This document shows, in pieces, positions 31,260 through 40,109 of a DNA stretch of 49,052 nucleotides. The position numbers and the translations under genes were made by a program. The stretch comes from Candidatus Heimdallarchaeota archaeon. GTDB lineage: Archaea > Asgardarchaeota > Heimdallarchaeia > Heimdallarchaeales > Kariarchaeaceae. The notes under the pieces were generated by a model. The model saw only the letters and a list, made by a program, of their open reading frames with translations, was not told the DNA's origin and did not search any database. Each line of letters begins with the position of its first letter. The stretch's first letter is position 1. The stretch lies in assembly GCA_015522385.1 (NCBI GenBank), contig WAMJ01000289.1, positions 1-49,052 on the forward strand, given 5' to 3'.

Positions 31260-32651
31260 ATGACAGTTGAACACTTTGATCTGATCTCTATCGGGAGTGG
31301 CTCGGCAGGAAGACGAGTTGCTGTGGCAATGCACAACGCCGGATGGAAGACTGCAATCGTCGAGAAGGACGTCGAAAATCATTTTGGAGGTACATGCATC
31401 TGCACAGGGTGTATTCCTACAAAGGCACTCATAGAGAAGGTGAAAATGACCGGTGATTTCCAGCAGGCAAAAGTACACAAGGAGAGGATCGTCGAGAGGA
31501 TTCGCTCAGGGACTCTGCGACATGTAGAAGAGAGAGCCAAGGGGAGAGTAATTAGGGGATTCGGCTCATTAGTGGACAAGAACACCATCAAAGTGGTTAA
31601 GGATGACGGCGCTGAAGAGCTCTATTCTGCAGACATCATAGTTATTGCCACCGGGAGCAAGAGCTTTATTCCCCCAGTAAAGGGACTAAGGGAAGTCCAT
31701 TACATAACCAGCCGAGAGGTCCTTGAAATTGAAGAGGTTCCAAAGCGATTGCTCATTATTGGAGCTGGACGTATTGGTCTTGAGTTTGGCCAATTGTTCC
31801 ACGAGCTTGGATCGGAGGTCACAGTATTTGAGGGATTCCCACACATCTTTGCCAACGCGGAGGATTTTGAGATGTCCGACATTATCCAGGAGTACTTGGA
31901 GAAAAAGGGGATGAAGATTTTCACTGGCAAGTTTGTGGACAAAGTCTCGGAGAAGAAACTGGATGATGGTTCGTATGAATTCACGGTAACATTAAACGAC
32001 GGTCCTCACAAAGGCGAGTATACAGGGGATGCCCTCCTTGTAGCTACAGGAAGACGCCCAAATATAGAAGGTCTAAATCTTGAGTCTGCAGGTGTCGAGG
32101 TTGAGAGAGGAGCAATAAAGGTAGACGAATACTTGCAGACTTCTCAAGAGGGGATATTCGCAATAGGAGATGTAAGGGGGAATCCTATGTTCACGAATTG
32201 GGCATCCTACCAGTCAGGCCTTCTATTGAAGAACTTCAAAATGTCCAAAAACGACCGGACCAAGTGGAGTCCAATGCCTGAGAAAGTGTTACCACGGATA
32301 GCATTCGTTCAGCCAGAATTCGCCTCAGTGGGAATGACCGAGGAACAGGCTCGTGAAAAATATGGAGATGACGTCGTGACTTACAAGTATAGAAACAAAT
32401 GGCTCGGGAAGTCGATGATTGTTGATGATTGGGACGGTATCCTGAAAGGTGTAGGAAGGAAAGGTTCCGATGAGATACTCGGGGCCCATCTCTGGGGAGA
32501 GAGAACTGGTAGCCTTGTCCAGATGATCGTGCTCGCCATGGAGAACGGATTGGGTTGGACCAACCTCAATGATCTGGTTTACGGTCATCCAGTTCTTGTT
32601 GAGGGGATTTACAGTCTTGCAGGAAATATGAAAGGTTTAACATCAAAATAG
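31260..32651 (+). CDS. Dihydrolipoamide dehydrogenase-like flavin disulfide reductase
   Basis: The 463-residue protein has the FAD motif LISIGSGSAGRRVAVAM, the redox disulfide GGTCICTGCIPTKA (C-X4-C with an extra cysteine inside), the NAD-binding IIGAGRIGLEFGQLF, the second FAD motif IFAIGDVRG and the C-terminal His-Glu pair in HPVLVE. This is the class I disulfide reductase pattern of lipoamide dehydrogenase, mercuric reductase and relatives. No lipoyl or 2-oxoacid dehydrogenase genes are nearby, so the substrate is open. It overlaps the convergent membrane-protein gene by 9 nt. Confidence 0.85.
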   Translation: MTVEHFDLISIGSGSAGRRVAVAMHNAGWKTAIVEKDVENHFGGTCICTGCIPTKALIEKVKMTGDFQQAKVHKERIVERIRSGTLRHVEERAKGRVIRGFGSLVDKNTIKVVKDDGAEELYSADIIVIATGSKSFIPPVKGLREVHYITSREVLEIEEVPKRLLIIGAGRIGLEFGQLFHELGSEVTVFEGFPHIFANAEDFEMSDIIQEYLEKKGMKIFTGKFVDKVSEKKLDDGSYEFTVTLNDGPHKGEYTGDALLVATGRRPNIEGLNLESAGVEVERGAIKVDEYLQTSQEGIFAIGDVRGNPMFTNWASYQSGLLLKNFKMSKNDRTKWSPMPEKVLPRIAFVQPEFASVGMTEEQAREKYGDDVVTYKYRNKWLGKSMIVDDWDGILKGVGRKGSDEILGAHLWGERTGSLVQMIVLAMENGLGWTNLNDLVYGHPVLVEGIYSLAGNMKGLTSK

Positions 32652-33317
32652 AGAGTAGATATACGAGGTCACTAGATTCGAGAATATCAGAACGAGACCA
32701 GCAGTGATTATTCCAAGTGATAAACTCCCGACATTGGCACCCCTGTCCTCCAAATATTTTTGGCGGGCTTCTTGGATAGTATACTTCTTCTCGAAATCGA
32801 GCTCACTTTTCTCAATCTCCGCAACTTCTTCCTCCGTGAAGTCATCGGGATCATAGAATGTCATTAACGACTTGTTACTTTTCAGATCGCCCGATTCGAG
32901 CCATATGAAGTTGACCTCACCATCTAGTATATCCTTCTGTCTGTATACCTTCTCAATCGTGTGGTCATCCCTAAACTCTAGCTCATCGTAGACCGAGCCA
33001 TTGATCATTAGATTCACTTTCTCTATCTCGGGGTCTACTCTATAAGCGGCCACCTTGACAAATTTTGAGTATGTCCCTCCATCACGTGGGGAGTAGAGGA
33101 CAAAGGGGAACTGCTGTTTGAACCTTCCGGGACCAAGCGCACCCGCAATTATCAACGCCAAACCACCGAGCCCCAGATTGATGAGCATGAAAGGGTAGGT
33201 GTAAATATTCCTGACGATTATCATCCAGAGAAGAATTGCAATAACCTGAATGATTAGGGCAATAATGAACGAAATTCTCAGACCATAGGTGAATTTCTGT
33301 CGATCTATAGAGAACAT
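32643..33317 (-). CDS. Membrane protein with cytoplasmic domain
   Basis: The 224-residue protein has two N-terminal transmembrane segments (about 15-38 and 42-62), a beta-rich soluble part (LYSPRDGGTYSKFVKVAAYRVD and following; the orientation is not certain), an acidic helix and a C-terminal transmembrane segment (LGIITAGLVLIFSNLV). No family is recognised. It lies 8 nt downstream of another membrane-protein gene on the same strand and is presumably cotranscribed with it. The soluble core around residues 75-145 resembles a beta-sandwich. Confidence 0.6.
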   Translation of the reverse strand: MFSIDRQKFTYGLRISFIIALIIQVIAILLWMIIVRNIYTYPFMLINLGLGGLALIIAGALGPGRFKQQFPFVLYSPRDGGTYSKFVKVAAYRVDPEIEKVNLMINGSVYDELEFRDDHTIEKVYRQKDILDGEVNFIWLESGDLKSNKSLMTFYDPDDFTEEEVAEIEKSELDFEKKYTIQEARQKYLEDRGANVGSLSLGIITAGLVLIFSNLVTSYIYSLF

Positions 33318-33325
33318 TCTTACCC

Positions 33326-33907
33326 TTACTCGGAGCTTGTTTCGTTTGTAGATGTGCTGTCTTCACCCTTGAGAAGGACTGTTCTTAGCCTCTCCTTGGC
33401 AGCCTTCTCCTCCTCCCTCTTCTTGGCATTCAGATCCGTTATCTGGTCGAAGAATGAGCGGTTCTCTTCAAGAGTGGCTTGTTTCTTTGCCTTTATTGAT
33501 TTTCGATAGTCTGCATCGAATGAACGCTTGATAACTGCCCAGATACTCATCTGCTCCTTCTCCTCAATTCTTGCAATCAATCTCGAGATATAGATGTACT
33601 CAAGGATGAACGTGATTCCGAAAAAGAGGACAACGATGATTTGACCAAAGGCATCGAAGATCTCTGGGTTGTTCTGTAATGGGAGTGCAAATGCAAGCAA
33701 CACAACTGAGAGCCCAATCATGACCAACATGGGTAATGCTAGTAATAACCAGAAACCTTGGATAACGATTTGCGTAAAGACTGGACTACCATTGTAGAAC
33801 AGAAATGCCCACACTCCGAGCACAATGAACGGGAGGACAATAACTGGGGTATATTCGAGTAACCTTTCAATGAACACAAAGAATTCTTCTAAGACCAAAT
33901 AATTCAC
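33326..33907 (-). CDS. Membrane protein with charged C-terminal helix
   Basis: The 193-residue product starts at GTG 33907 and has three transmembrane segments (about 18-38, 45-75 and 85-108), followed by a long charged helix (KKREEEKAAKERLRTVLL) and an acidic Ser/Thr tail. I recognise no family. AAAATATTA on the minus strand precedes the start by about 25 nt. With the downstream gene it may form a two-protein membrane complex. The OppF-type gene lies 62 nt upstream on the same strand. Confidence 0.6.
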   Translation of the reverse strand: MNYLVLEEFFVFIERLLEYTPVIVLPFIVLGVWAFLFYNGSPVFTQIVIQGFWLLLALPMLVMIGLSVVLLAFALPLQNNPEIFDAFGQIIVVLFFGITFILEYIYISRLIARIEEKEQMSIWAVIKRSFDADYRKSIKAKKQATLEENRSFFDQITDLNAKKREEEKAAKERLRTVLLKGEDSTSTNETSSE

Positions 33908-33969
33908 CTGTTAAGTTGGTAATATTTTAGACAAATATAAGGAGTACGAAATATCGAAGTGTAAAAATA

Positions 33970-35091
33970 TCAGATTAAGCCTCTCTGCTTCTGAAGCTCC
34001 TCATCTGCGACATCATCAGCTAATTTGTGTGTACCTTCGTTAATTTCCTTAGCAAAATGGCATGCTACCTTGTGATTGTTCTCAAATTCGATTAACTCAG
34101 GTTCTTCAAGGAAGCACTTCTGCCTCACAAACCTGCACCTTGTACAGAACCTACAACCTGCGGGAGGATTGATGGGTGTGGGCACTTCTCCCTTGAGTTC
34201 GATTCTCTCTTTCTTGACTGTAGGATCTGGTATGGGAATGGCAGACATGAGTGCTTGTGTGTAGGGATGTAGTGCATTGTTATACACGTCATTCACATCA
34301 CCAATCTCCATAATCTTCCCGAGGTACATAACAGCAACGGTGTGACTGATTTTCTTGACGACAGAGAGGTCGTGTGCGATGAAGATGTAGGAGAAGGAGA
34401 AATCATCCTGGAGCTGAATGAGCAGGTTGATAATTGATGCCCTCACCGATACATCAAGTGCGGACACTGGCTCGTCAAGCAGGATGACCTGTGGCTGCAT
34501 AGTCAATGCACGTGCTATTCCAACCCTCTGTTGCTGACCACCAGAGAGTTCATGAGGGTACCGATAAGCATGGTGGGGTGATAGTCCGACCCTGATCAGG
34601 AGATCTCGAACAATCCCGTATTTCTCCCTTTCATCCACAAGGTTGTGGATCTCAAGTGGCTCGAGGATTGACTGCATAACCGTAAATCTAGGATCAAGCG
34701 AAGCCGCAGGATCTTGGAATACCATAGTAAGCTCCTTTGCATTTGCTCGTAACTCGCCCCTACTCAGTGTTCTCAGATCCACACCTTTGAACCATACCTC
34801 TCCAGCTGTTGGCTTGTAAAGGAAGGTCAGAGTTCGAGCAATGGTTGACTTTCCACATCCAGATTCTCCAACAAGCCCAAGGGTCTCACCCTTATGGAGG
34901 TCAAAGGATACACCATCAACTGCCTTGATATCAGCAATCTTTCTGGTGAAGAAGTACCCTCCTTCAACCGGGTAGTATTTCCTGAGATTTCTTACACTGA
35001 GAACTACTTCATCGTGATAGCCAGAAACGTTCTTCTTGGTATCTGAAGTACTAGAATCTTCCATAGTATTAATTTCATTATCAGTCGACAA
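33970..35091 (-). CDS. oppF: Oligopeptide/dipeptide ABC transporter ATPase (OppF/DppF type)
   Basis: The 373-residue ATPase has Walker A GESGCGKST, signature LSGGQQQRVGIARAL, Walker B VILLDEPVSALD and the C-terminal oligopeptide-transporter module with GCRFCTRCRF and further cysteines. N-terminal residues 1-25 are an extra polar extension. It energises peptide or related solute uptake with OppD, encoded 153 nt upstream on the same strand. No permease or binding-protein gene of this system is in the window, so it must use components from elsewhere. Confidence 0.92.
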   Translation of the reverse strand: MSTDNEINTMEDSSTSDTKKNVSGYHDEVVLSVRNLRKYYPVEGGYFFTRKIADIKAVDGVSFDLHKGETLGLVGESGCGKSTIARTLTFLYKPTAGEVWFKGVDLRTLSRGELRANAKELTMVFQDPAASLDPRFTVMQSILEPLEIHNLVDEREKYGIVRDLLIRVGLSPHHAYRYPHELSGGQQQRVGIARALTMQPQVILLDEPVSALDVSVRASIINLLIQLQDDFSFSYIFIAHDLSVVKKISHTVAVMYLGKIMEIGDVNDVYNNALHPYTQALMSAIPIPDPTVKKERIELKGEVPTPINPPAGCRFCTRCRFVRQKCFLEEPELIEFENNHKVACHFAKEINEGTHKLADDVADEELQKQRGLI

Positions 35092-35244
35092 TACGACAAA
35101 CCTCGAAAACGTATCTCGTTTAGACCTTTTTAATGGTTCATACCTTTACCTAAAGGATTCATAAAGTTCGAAAATCAGTTATAAATGAGATCTGACAACC
35201 CCTGCCTTTATTTTTAGGTTTGGATAATATTTTTCAGAATAAGA

Positions 35245-36243
35245 TTATTTCATTGGTGAATTGTCATAAAGAAGACATCTCACATGGTGACCTGGAGATA
35301 GCTCAATGGTAGCAGGAACTGTGGTTGAACATTCTGGCATAGCCTTGGTACACCTTGGATGGAACCTGCATCCAGACGGAGGAGAAATTAGATTGGGGAT
35401 AGAACCGGGGATAGTCTGTAGCTCTTCTTCCCTCTTGGAATCCACACTGGGGATTGCCCCAAGGAGACCGACTGTGTAGGGGTGTTTGGGGTTCTTGAAG
35501 ATGGTATAGACATCAGCGATTTCGACTATGTTTCCAGCATACATCACTGCAACCCGGTCACACATCTCTGCGATGACACCGATATCGTGGGTAATCAGGA
35601 TGATTGACGTCTGGAATTTCTCCTTTAGTTCCCTCATTAGTTTAAGCACCTGTGCTTGGATAGTTACATCAAGTGCTGTCGTAGGCTCGTCGGCAATGAG
35701 GAGGTCAGGATTACAGGATAGTGCCAATGCGATCATAACCCTTTGTCTCATACCACCAGAGAACTGCCATGGATAGTCACCAACCCTCTTGGCAGCGTCA
35801 GGGATACCGACAAGTTCCAGAAGTGTAATGGTTTTGTCCTCAGCCTCTTCCTCGCTTACCTGTTGGTGGAGGATGATGGCTTCCATGATCTGTTTACCGA
35901 TTGTAAGGACAGGATTAAGAGATGTCATCGGATCTTGGAATACCACTGCGATCTGATTTCCACGAATCGTCCTCAGTTCACTGTCCGGGAGATCGAGGAG
36001 TGATTTACCCTTCCAGAGTATGTCTCCACCTACAATCTTACCCGGTGGTTGAGGGATGAGATTGAGAATTGACATTGCAGTAACTGTTTTTCCAGAACCG
36101 GATTCCCCTACCAAACCAAGGACTTCACCTTCCTTGACGTCGAAAGTAACTCCGTCCACCGCCTTCACCACACCATCTTCAGTGAAGAAGTATGTGTGCA
36201 GATCATCGAGTTTGAGTAATACGTTGCTTGCTGCGTCTTCCAT
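35245..36243 (-). CDS. oppD: Oligopeptide/dipeptide ABC transporter ATPase (OppD/DppD type)
   Basis: From ATG 36243 the 332-residue ATPase has Walker A GESGSGKTV, signature FSGGMRQRVMIALAL, Walker B LLIADEPTTALDV and the C-terminal PPSGCRFHPRCTKAMPEC module typical of OppD/DppD. It pairs with the OppF-type ATPase downstream. A longer reading from 36306 adds 21 residues before the usual start and is not supported. The 153-nt gap to oppF is AT-rich and shows no gene. Confidence 0.92.
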   Translation of the reverse strand: MEDAASNVLLKLDDLHTYFFTEDGVVKAVDGVTFDVKEGEVLGLVGESGSGKTVTAMSILNLIPQPPGKIVGGDILWKGKSLLDLPDSELRTIRGNQIAVVFQDPMTSLNPVLTIGKQIMEAIILHQQVSEEEAEDKTITLLELVGIPDAAKRVGDYPWQFSGGMRQRVMIALALSCNPDLLIADEPTTALDVTIQAQVLKLMRELKEKFQTSIILITHDIGVIAEMCDRVAVMYAGNIVEIADVYTIFKNPKHPYTVGLLGAIPSVDSKREEELQTIPGSIPNLISPPSGCRFHPRCTKAMPECSTTVPATIELSPGHHVRCLLYDNSPMK

Positions 36244-36447
36244 AGTAACACCATAAATCCTGTTGCTGTTTGCAAAAAGAACATGTAGCCAAGCTCTTAA
36301 TGCCATTTTTAATTGGATTCGTTCTTTGTTCCGTTCAGACTGTTAAAAAGATAAAGATATCTCATTAGATTGATTTTGACAAATCATTATTATGAATAAT
36401 GATAGGTAGAAGACCTCTATTCAAAGTTTCAGCACTTTCATATTAAC

Positions 36448-37092
36448 TCAAGAATTTTTCACTTGACAGGATGGGCACAGGTCGGAGAGCACACAACGAT
36501 CGCACTGGGGTCTCCCTGCTTTACAGACTGCTCGTCCGTGATCGATTATAAGATGAGTGATATCAACCCAGTCGTCAACGGGGATGACCTTCATTAGGTC
36601 CCTCTCGATCTTTACCGCATTCTTACCCTCAGCCCATCCAAGAAGATTCATGACACGTATCATGTGCGTGTCTATTGTGATCCCACTGTCTGGAATCCCG
36701 AAGGCGTTCCCAAGTACAACATTGGCCGTCTTTCTCCCTACACCTGGAAGTCTCGTCAGGTCTTTCATAGTTTGGGGAATTTCTCCGTTATATTCATCCT
36801 TGACCATCCTCGCCATTTTGACTAAATTCTTTGCTTTGTTATTGTACAGACCAATTGATTTGATATACGGTACAATATCTTCTGGCTCTGCATCAGCAAG
36901 AGAGAGTATTGTCGGATAGTCTGCGAAGAGTTTAGGCGTCGCCTTGTTTACAGCCTTATCGGTAGTCTGGGCGGAGAGCATGGTCCCCACCAGAAGTTGA
37001 TAGGGATCTTCAAAATCCAGAGAGGTCTTGGATTCAGGATACTCCTCTCTCAATCTCTTGATAACCTCGGAAACAACAGTTTGATCAACCAT
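36448..37092 (-). CDS. nth: Endonuclease III
   Basis: From ATG 37092 the 214-residue product is a bifunctional DNA glycosylase/AP lyase for oxidised pyrimidines. The helix-hairpin-helix LPGVGRKTANVV contains catalytic K121, D141 lies in TIDTHMIRV, and the 4Fe-4S ligands follow the C-X6-C-X2-C-X5-C spacing at 190, 197, 200 and 206. A longer reading from 37257 adds 55 basic residues and overlaps the upstream gene, so it is rejected. It lies 43 nt downstream of the PD-(D/E)XK-type gene on the same strand. Confidence 0.95.
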   Translation of the reverse strand: MVDQTVVSEVIKRLREEYPESKTSLDFEDPYQLLVGTMLSAQTTDKAVNKATPKLFADYPTILSLADAEPEDIVPYIKSIGLYNNKAKNLVKMARMVKDEYNGEIPQTMKDLTRLPGVGRKTANVVLGNAFGIPDSGITIDTHMIRVMNLLGWAEGKNAVKIERDLMKVIPVDDWVDITHLIIDHGRAVCKAGRPQCDRCVLSDLCPSCQVKNS

Positions 37093-37135
37093 ACAGATTA
37101 TATGAGATAACGTGGTATTAGAATTCTCGGAATGA

Positions 37136-38932
37136 CTATATCGACCGGGGAGCAAGGAGTCTAGAAATCTGTGTCTGGTAGTTCCTCGTCTTCCTTTCCT
37201 CGTTCTCGATAAACTTCTTGCACTCTTTGTAAGCGTCCTTCTTCCGGAGAAGCTCAAGCTTTATCCTCTTGTACTCCTTCTCCTTCAGCCTCAGATCATT
37301 CTGGATAGACCGAACATCCTCTTCTAGCTGGAAGTGTCGAGTTCCATCATCTCGAACCAATCGCTTCTTTGCAAGCTTCTCCGAGACCTTTATTGTCCTG
37401 ATGGAGGACTCAACATTCGTGAGCACTATCTTGAGTTCATCAAATGATTTTCGGAGTGATTTGAGCTCAGATTTGAGCTCTTTAGTTCTTCTCTTTGAGA
37501 CTTTGAGTTTCTCTCTGATCTTCTCAGCCTGTTCCAAATCCTTGATATATCTCCCATAGTACCTGAGGAAGAAATTCCCACCACTGTTGTTCTTGAATGG
37601 AGTATATTTCCTATTTTCAAGCTCTGCCAAAGTCTTGAAGAGATCGGTAAGGTACACGAGCTTTGTACCTTTGACCTCCTCGAAGACCTCAGGTACACTG
37701 GTAATAATTATCGAAGTCAAATTCTTGCAGTTGTGCTTCTCACGAATGAACTTCTCCTTGATTGGGAGCTTGTCAACTGCCTTCTCAAAGTACTGCCTCC
37801 TATTGGAAATACTCTGCCCAAATATCCATCCCTGCCAATAGCTATAATCTTTAACCTCACAATGCACCCAAGCGTGTTCTCCATCCTCCAAGGGGTTTTT
37901 GGATTTGGCGACAATATCAATCTCGGTGAGTGCTTCGCCATCTTCAGAGGTGATCTCAGAGTTGGTGTCAACCACCACCCAGTATCCAGAACTCTCAATA
38001 ATGTCCCTTACAGCCTCCTCTGCTCTAAATGCTTTCTCATTGAGGTGATCCTGATTGAATCCAGAAAGAAAGATGATGAACATCGTGAGCGCACCAATCC
38101 CAATCTCGTACTCAACCCTGTCACGATTGGAACTTTTTCTCCGTGTTCCTGCATAAAACTGTGGACGTGAGTCATCATTCTTTGGATTTACCATCAAACG
38201 GTCAAGGATCTTCACGATCTTTGCCTTCCTCGGAACTCGGACAATCTTGACTCCAGATCGGTGATTATCCGTCTTCTGCATAAGCTTATTGTGGAAGTCG
38301 ATTAATTTCTTCTGCTCTTCCTCGTCAAGCTTCTTCATGGCTCTGTAGAAAGTAAGGGGTGACCTAAGAATCATCAGAATGGTATTGTCCCAGTATAGTC
38401 TCCTAACACTCGGAATCCTGTATTTTGGATCTAATTCACGGTTTGACTTTGTCTGACGTTCAATAGAGAATCTCTTCCTCGCTACATCCATTCGTGATCC
38501 GGTGACCTCGACATTGTATGAGTTCACCGTGTCAAAGTGCTTTTTCCCTTCTATCGTCTCATAGATATCATCACCCCGAATCTCGAAAAGTCCGTGCTTC
38601 ACAGACTCCGCGATCGCATGAATGACCATCAATTCTGCGCCAATTAGTCCGATGAGCTCACTGTCTGACTGCAGGTTACCCTTCTTTTTGGCTTTCCACC
38701 GCCACTTGCTAATTCGGTGAATAGCCACGTCAAACCCAGTGAACTTTGTGATAACCGAAAGTGTAGGAACCGCGGTGTGCTTCTCCCTCAATTCAAAAAG
38801 ATTTGAAATAAGCTCGTCCTTGTTATGATTAGAAGCAAGGTCATACAGCTTCTTACGTAGCTCATTCCAACGGTTAACAAGCACTGTTGGAATATAGTTC
38901 TCGAAAGTGGTTTTCGTTTGAGAAATTGCCAT
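37136..38932 (-). CDS. PD-(D/E)XK nuclease-like protein with coiled coil
   Basis: The 598-residue protein has a basic N-terminal region of unknown fold (1-295), then a restriction-endonuclease-like core: AEEAVRDIIESSGYWVVV (E305/E306), TEIDIVAKSK (D339) and HCEVKDY (E359, K361). This order of glutamate, aspartate and E-X-K fits the PD-(D/E)XK superfamily. A coiled coil of about 120 residues (470-590) follows. No methyltransferase neighbour is present. DNA repair or recombination is suggested by its proximity to nth, but defence is possible. Confidence 0.65.
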   Translation of the reverse strand: MAISQTKTTFENYIPTVLVNRWNELRKKLYDLASNHNKDELISNLFELREKHTAVPTLSVITKFTGFDVAIHRISKWRWKAKKKGNLQSDSELIGLIGAELMVIHAIAESVKHGLFEIRGDDIYETIEGKKHFDTVNSYNVEVTGSRMDVARKRFSIERQTKSNRELDPKYRIPSVRRLYWDNTILMILRSPLTFYRAMKKLDEEEQKKLIDFHNKLMQKTDNHRSGVKIVRVPRKAKIVKILDRLMVNPKNDDSRPQFYAGTRRKSSNRDRVEYEIGIGALTMFIIFLSGFNQDHLNEKAFRAEEAVRDIIESSGYWVVVDTNSEITSEDGEALTEIDIVAKSKNPLEDGEHAWVHCEVKDYSYWQGWIFGQSISNRRQYFEKAVDKLPIKEKFIREKHNCKNLTSIIITSVPEVFEEVKGTKLVYLTDLFKTLAELENRKYTPFKNNSGGNFFLRYYGRYIKDLEQAEKIREKLKVSKRRTKELKSELKSLRKSFDELKIVLTNVESSIRTIKVSEKLAKKRLVRDDGTRHFQLEEDVRSIQNDLRLKEKEYKRIKLELLRKKDAYKECKKFIENEERKTRNYQTQISRLLAPRSI

Positions 38933-39204
38933 CTCCCCCGAAACTAATTCCGTACTTGTTGTCGTTCATCACGCTCTTCTCCAGAAGTATAACCCCGTTG
39001 AGAGAAGTGGGGGCTACCTCTATTTTGTTGAAAATCTGGAGTCGTCATGTGATTTGATCTGTAGTGAGAATAGTATGAATCCATAATACAATTTTCCAAT
39101 CATAGCTTAAAAACTATCAAATACATTCAATACATCGCTGAATTCAGAACAACACCGAGTTCAAAGAGAGAAATATTCTTAGTCTACACTTTCATCCTCA
39201 GAAT
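38933..39204. promoter_or_regulatory. Divergent region between nuclease-like gene and DUF3467-like gene
   Basis: About 270 nt. AAATATTCTT at 39171-39180 lies about 30 nt before ATG 39205, consistent with a leaderless start. On the minus strand GGGGTTATAC near 38988-38998 may be the TATA of the nuclease-like gene, and a GGGGGAG run abuts its ATG. No gene is seen. Confidence 0.4.
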
Positions 39205-39540
39205 ATGGCCCACATGCCCAAAATCGTCTATGATGACAGCGACGATATCCCAGAGATTTTTATTACAGGAGTATTCGGGGGAATGTCTCCTCTCGGTGCG
39301 ACAGTAATACCATACGTCGAAGACCCTGTATTCGAGAGTGCAGGGTTCACTCCTCAACTTCGTGTCTCTGAGGTCAAGAGAAAACCACGAGTAAAGATCA
39401 GAATGACCCCGGTTGCATTCAAGAGTATGGCAGAATGGATGAACAAGCAAGTAAAGCAGTATGAGGAACGTTTTGGCAAAATCGAGCTGAAATCTCATGG
39501 AGATCATAACCCTCAACCAGGATCTGTTGACTTCCAATAA
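39205..39540 (+). CDS. DUF3467-like small protein
   Basis: The 111-residue protein starts with an acidic strand region (DDIPEIFITGVFGGMSP) and ends with VKIRMTPVAFKSMAEWMNKQVKQYEERFGKIE. The pattern of R-(I/V)-x-M-(S/T)-P followed by an amphipathic helix and YEExFG matches DUF3467, a small family of unknown function in bacteria and archaea. No membrane or metal motif is visible. A TATA sits at leaderless distance. It precedes sodN by 89 nt on the same strand but has its own promoter and seems separate. Confidence 0.6.
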   Translation: MAHMPKIVYDDSDDIPEIFITGVFGGMSPLGATVIPYVEDPVFESAGFTPQLRVSEVKRKPRVKIRMTPVAFKSMAEWMNKQVKQYEERFGKIELKSHGDHNPQPGSVDFQ

Positions 39541-39563
39541 TTCTTAATTGCGGCATCCAAAAG

Positions 39564-39629
39564 ATTTATATCAACCATTTAGTAATTAAATTCGGTTGGG
39601 CATATAGTTTGCCCACGGAGATGTAGATA
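39564..39629 (+). promoter_or_regulatory. sodN promoter and leader
   Basis: TATA ATTTATATC at 39564-39572 predicts a transcript start near 39595. The leader then contains an inverted repeat, TGGGCA (39597-39602) and TGCCCA (39610-39615) with a 7-nt spacer, immediately followed by the ribosome-binding site GGAGATG (39617-39623) before ATG 39630. The dyad could be an operator or a 5' hairpin controlling access to the ribosome-binding site. Confidence 0.55.
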
Positions 39630-40109
39630 ATGAGTTTCATAAAGACATTGCTAAACAAGATGAACATCAGTGAGGTATCTGCCCACTGTGATATCCCATG
39701 TGGGATCTATGACCCCTATCAGGCACAGGTTGCTGCACACACCGTTGTGAGGATGGATGATCTAATTGCGGGGCTCGATAAGAACTCCCCCGACTACGAC
39801 CACAAATTGTCAAGGTACATTGCAACCAAGGAGGAGCACGGTGAACTGGCCAAACATGAGGTTAGGGTGATCTGGGGTGATTTCATGAAACCAGAGCACG
39901 CACAGCAGTTTCCCGAACTTCAAGGTCTTGTCTGGGATATCATGAAGGCTGGATCGGGAGCAAGACAGACCGCTGATAAGCAAAAAGCGCTTGACCTTCT
40001 CGCCAAAGTCCAGAGATTTGCTGAGATCTTCTGGCAGATCAAGGGGAAGAGCACCAAGAGGGTTCCGTCCAACTTCCCATCGGGCGGAGAATTGGTAGTT
40101 CCAGAATGA
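39630..40109 (+). CDS. sodN: Nickel superoxide dismutase
   Basis: The 159-residue protein carries the diagnostic nickel hook HCDIPCGIYDP at residues 19-29. In known Ni-SODs a propeptide is removed so that the histidine becomes residue 1 and, with the two hook cysteines, binds nickel; here an 18-residue propeptide ends in SEVSA just before H19. Helical segments (VRMDDLIAGLDKN, YIATKEEHGELAKHEVRVIWGDF) match the four-helix bundle of the hexameric enzyme. The sodX protease gene overlaps its end as ATGA. The mature enzyme disproportionates superoxide in the cytoplasm. Confidence 0.95.
   Translation: MSFIKTLLNKMNISEVSAHCDIPCGIYDPYQAQVAAHTVVRMDDLIAGLDKNSPDYDHKLSRYIATKEEHGELAKHEVRVIWGDFMKPEHAQQFPELQGLVWDIMKAGSGARQTADKQKALDLLAKVQRFAEIFWQIKGKSTKRVPSNFPSGGELVVPE

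Noticed and set aside
37093..37257. Basic N-terminal extension of endonuclease III
   Set aside because: It overlaps the 3' end of the upstream gene in another frame and is absent from the family; ATG 37092 gives the standard length.
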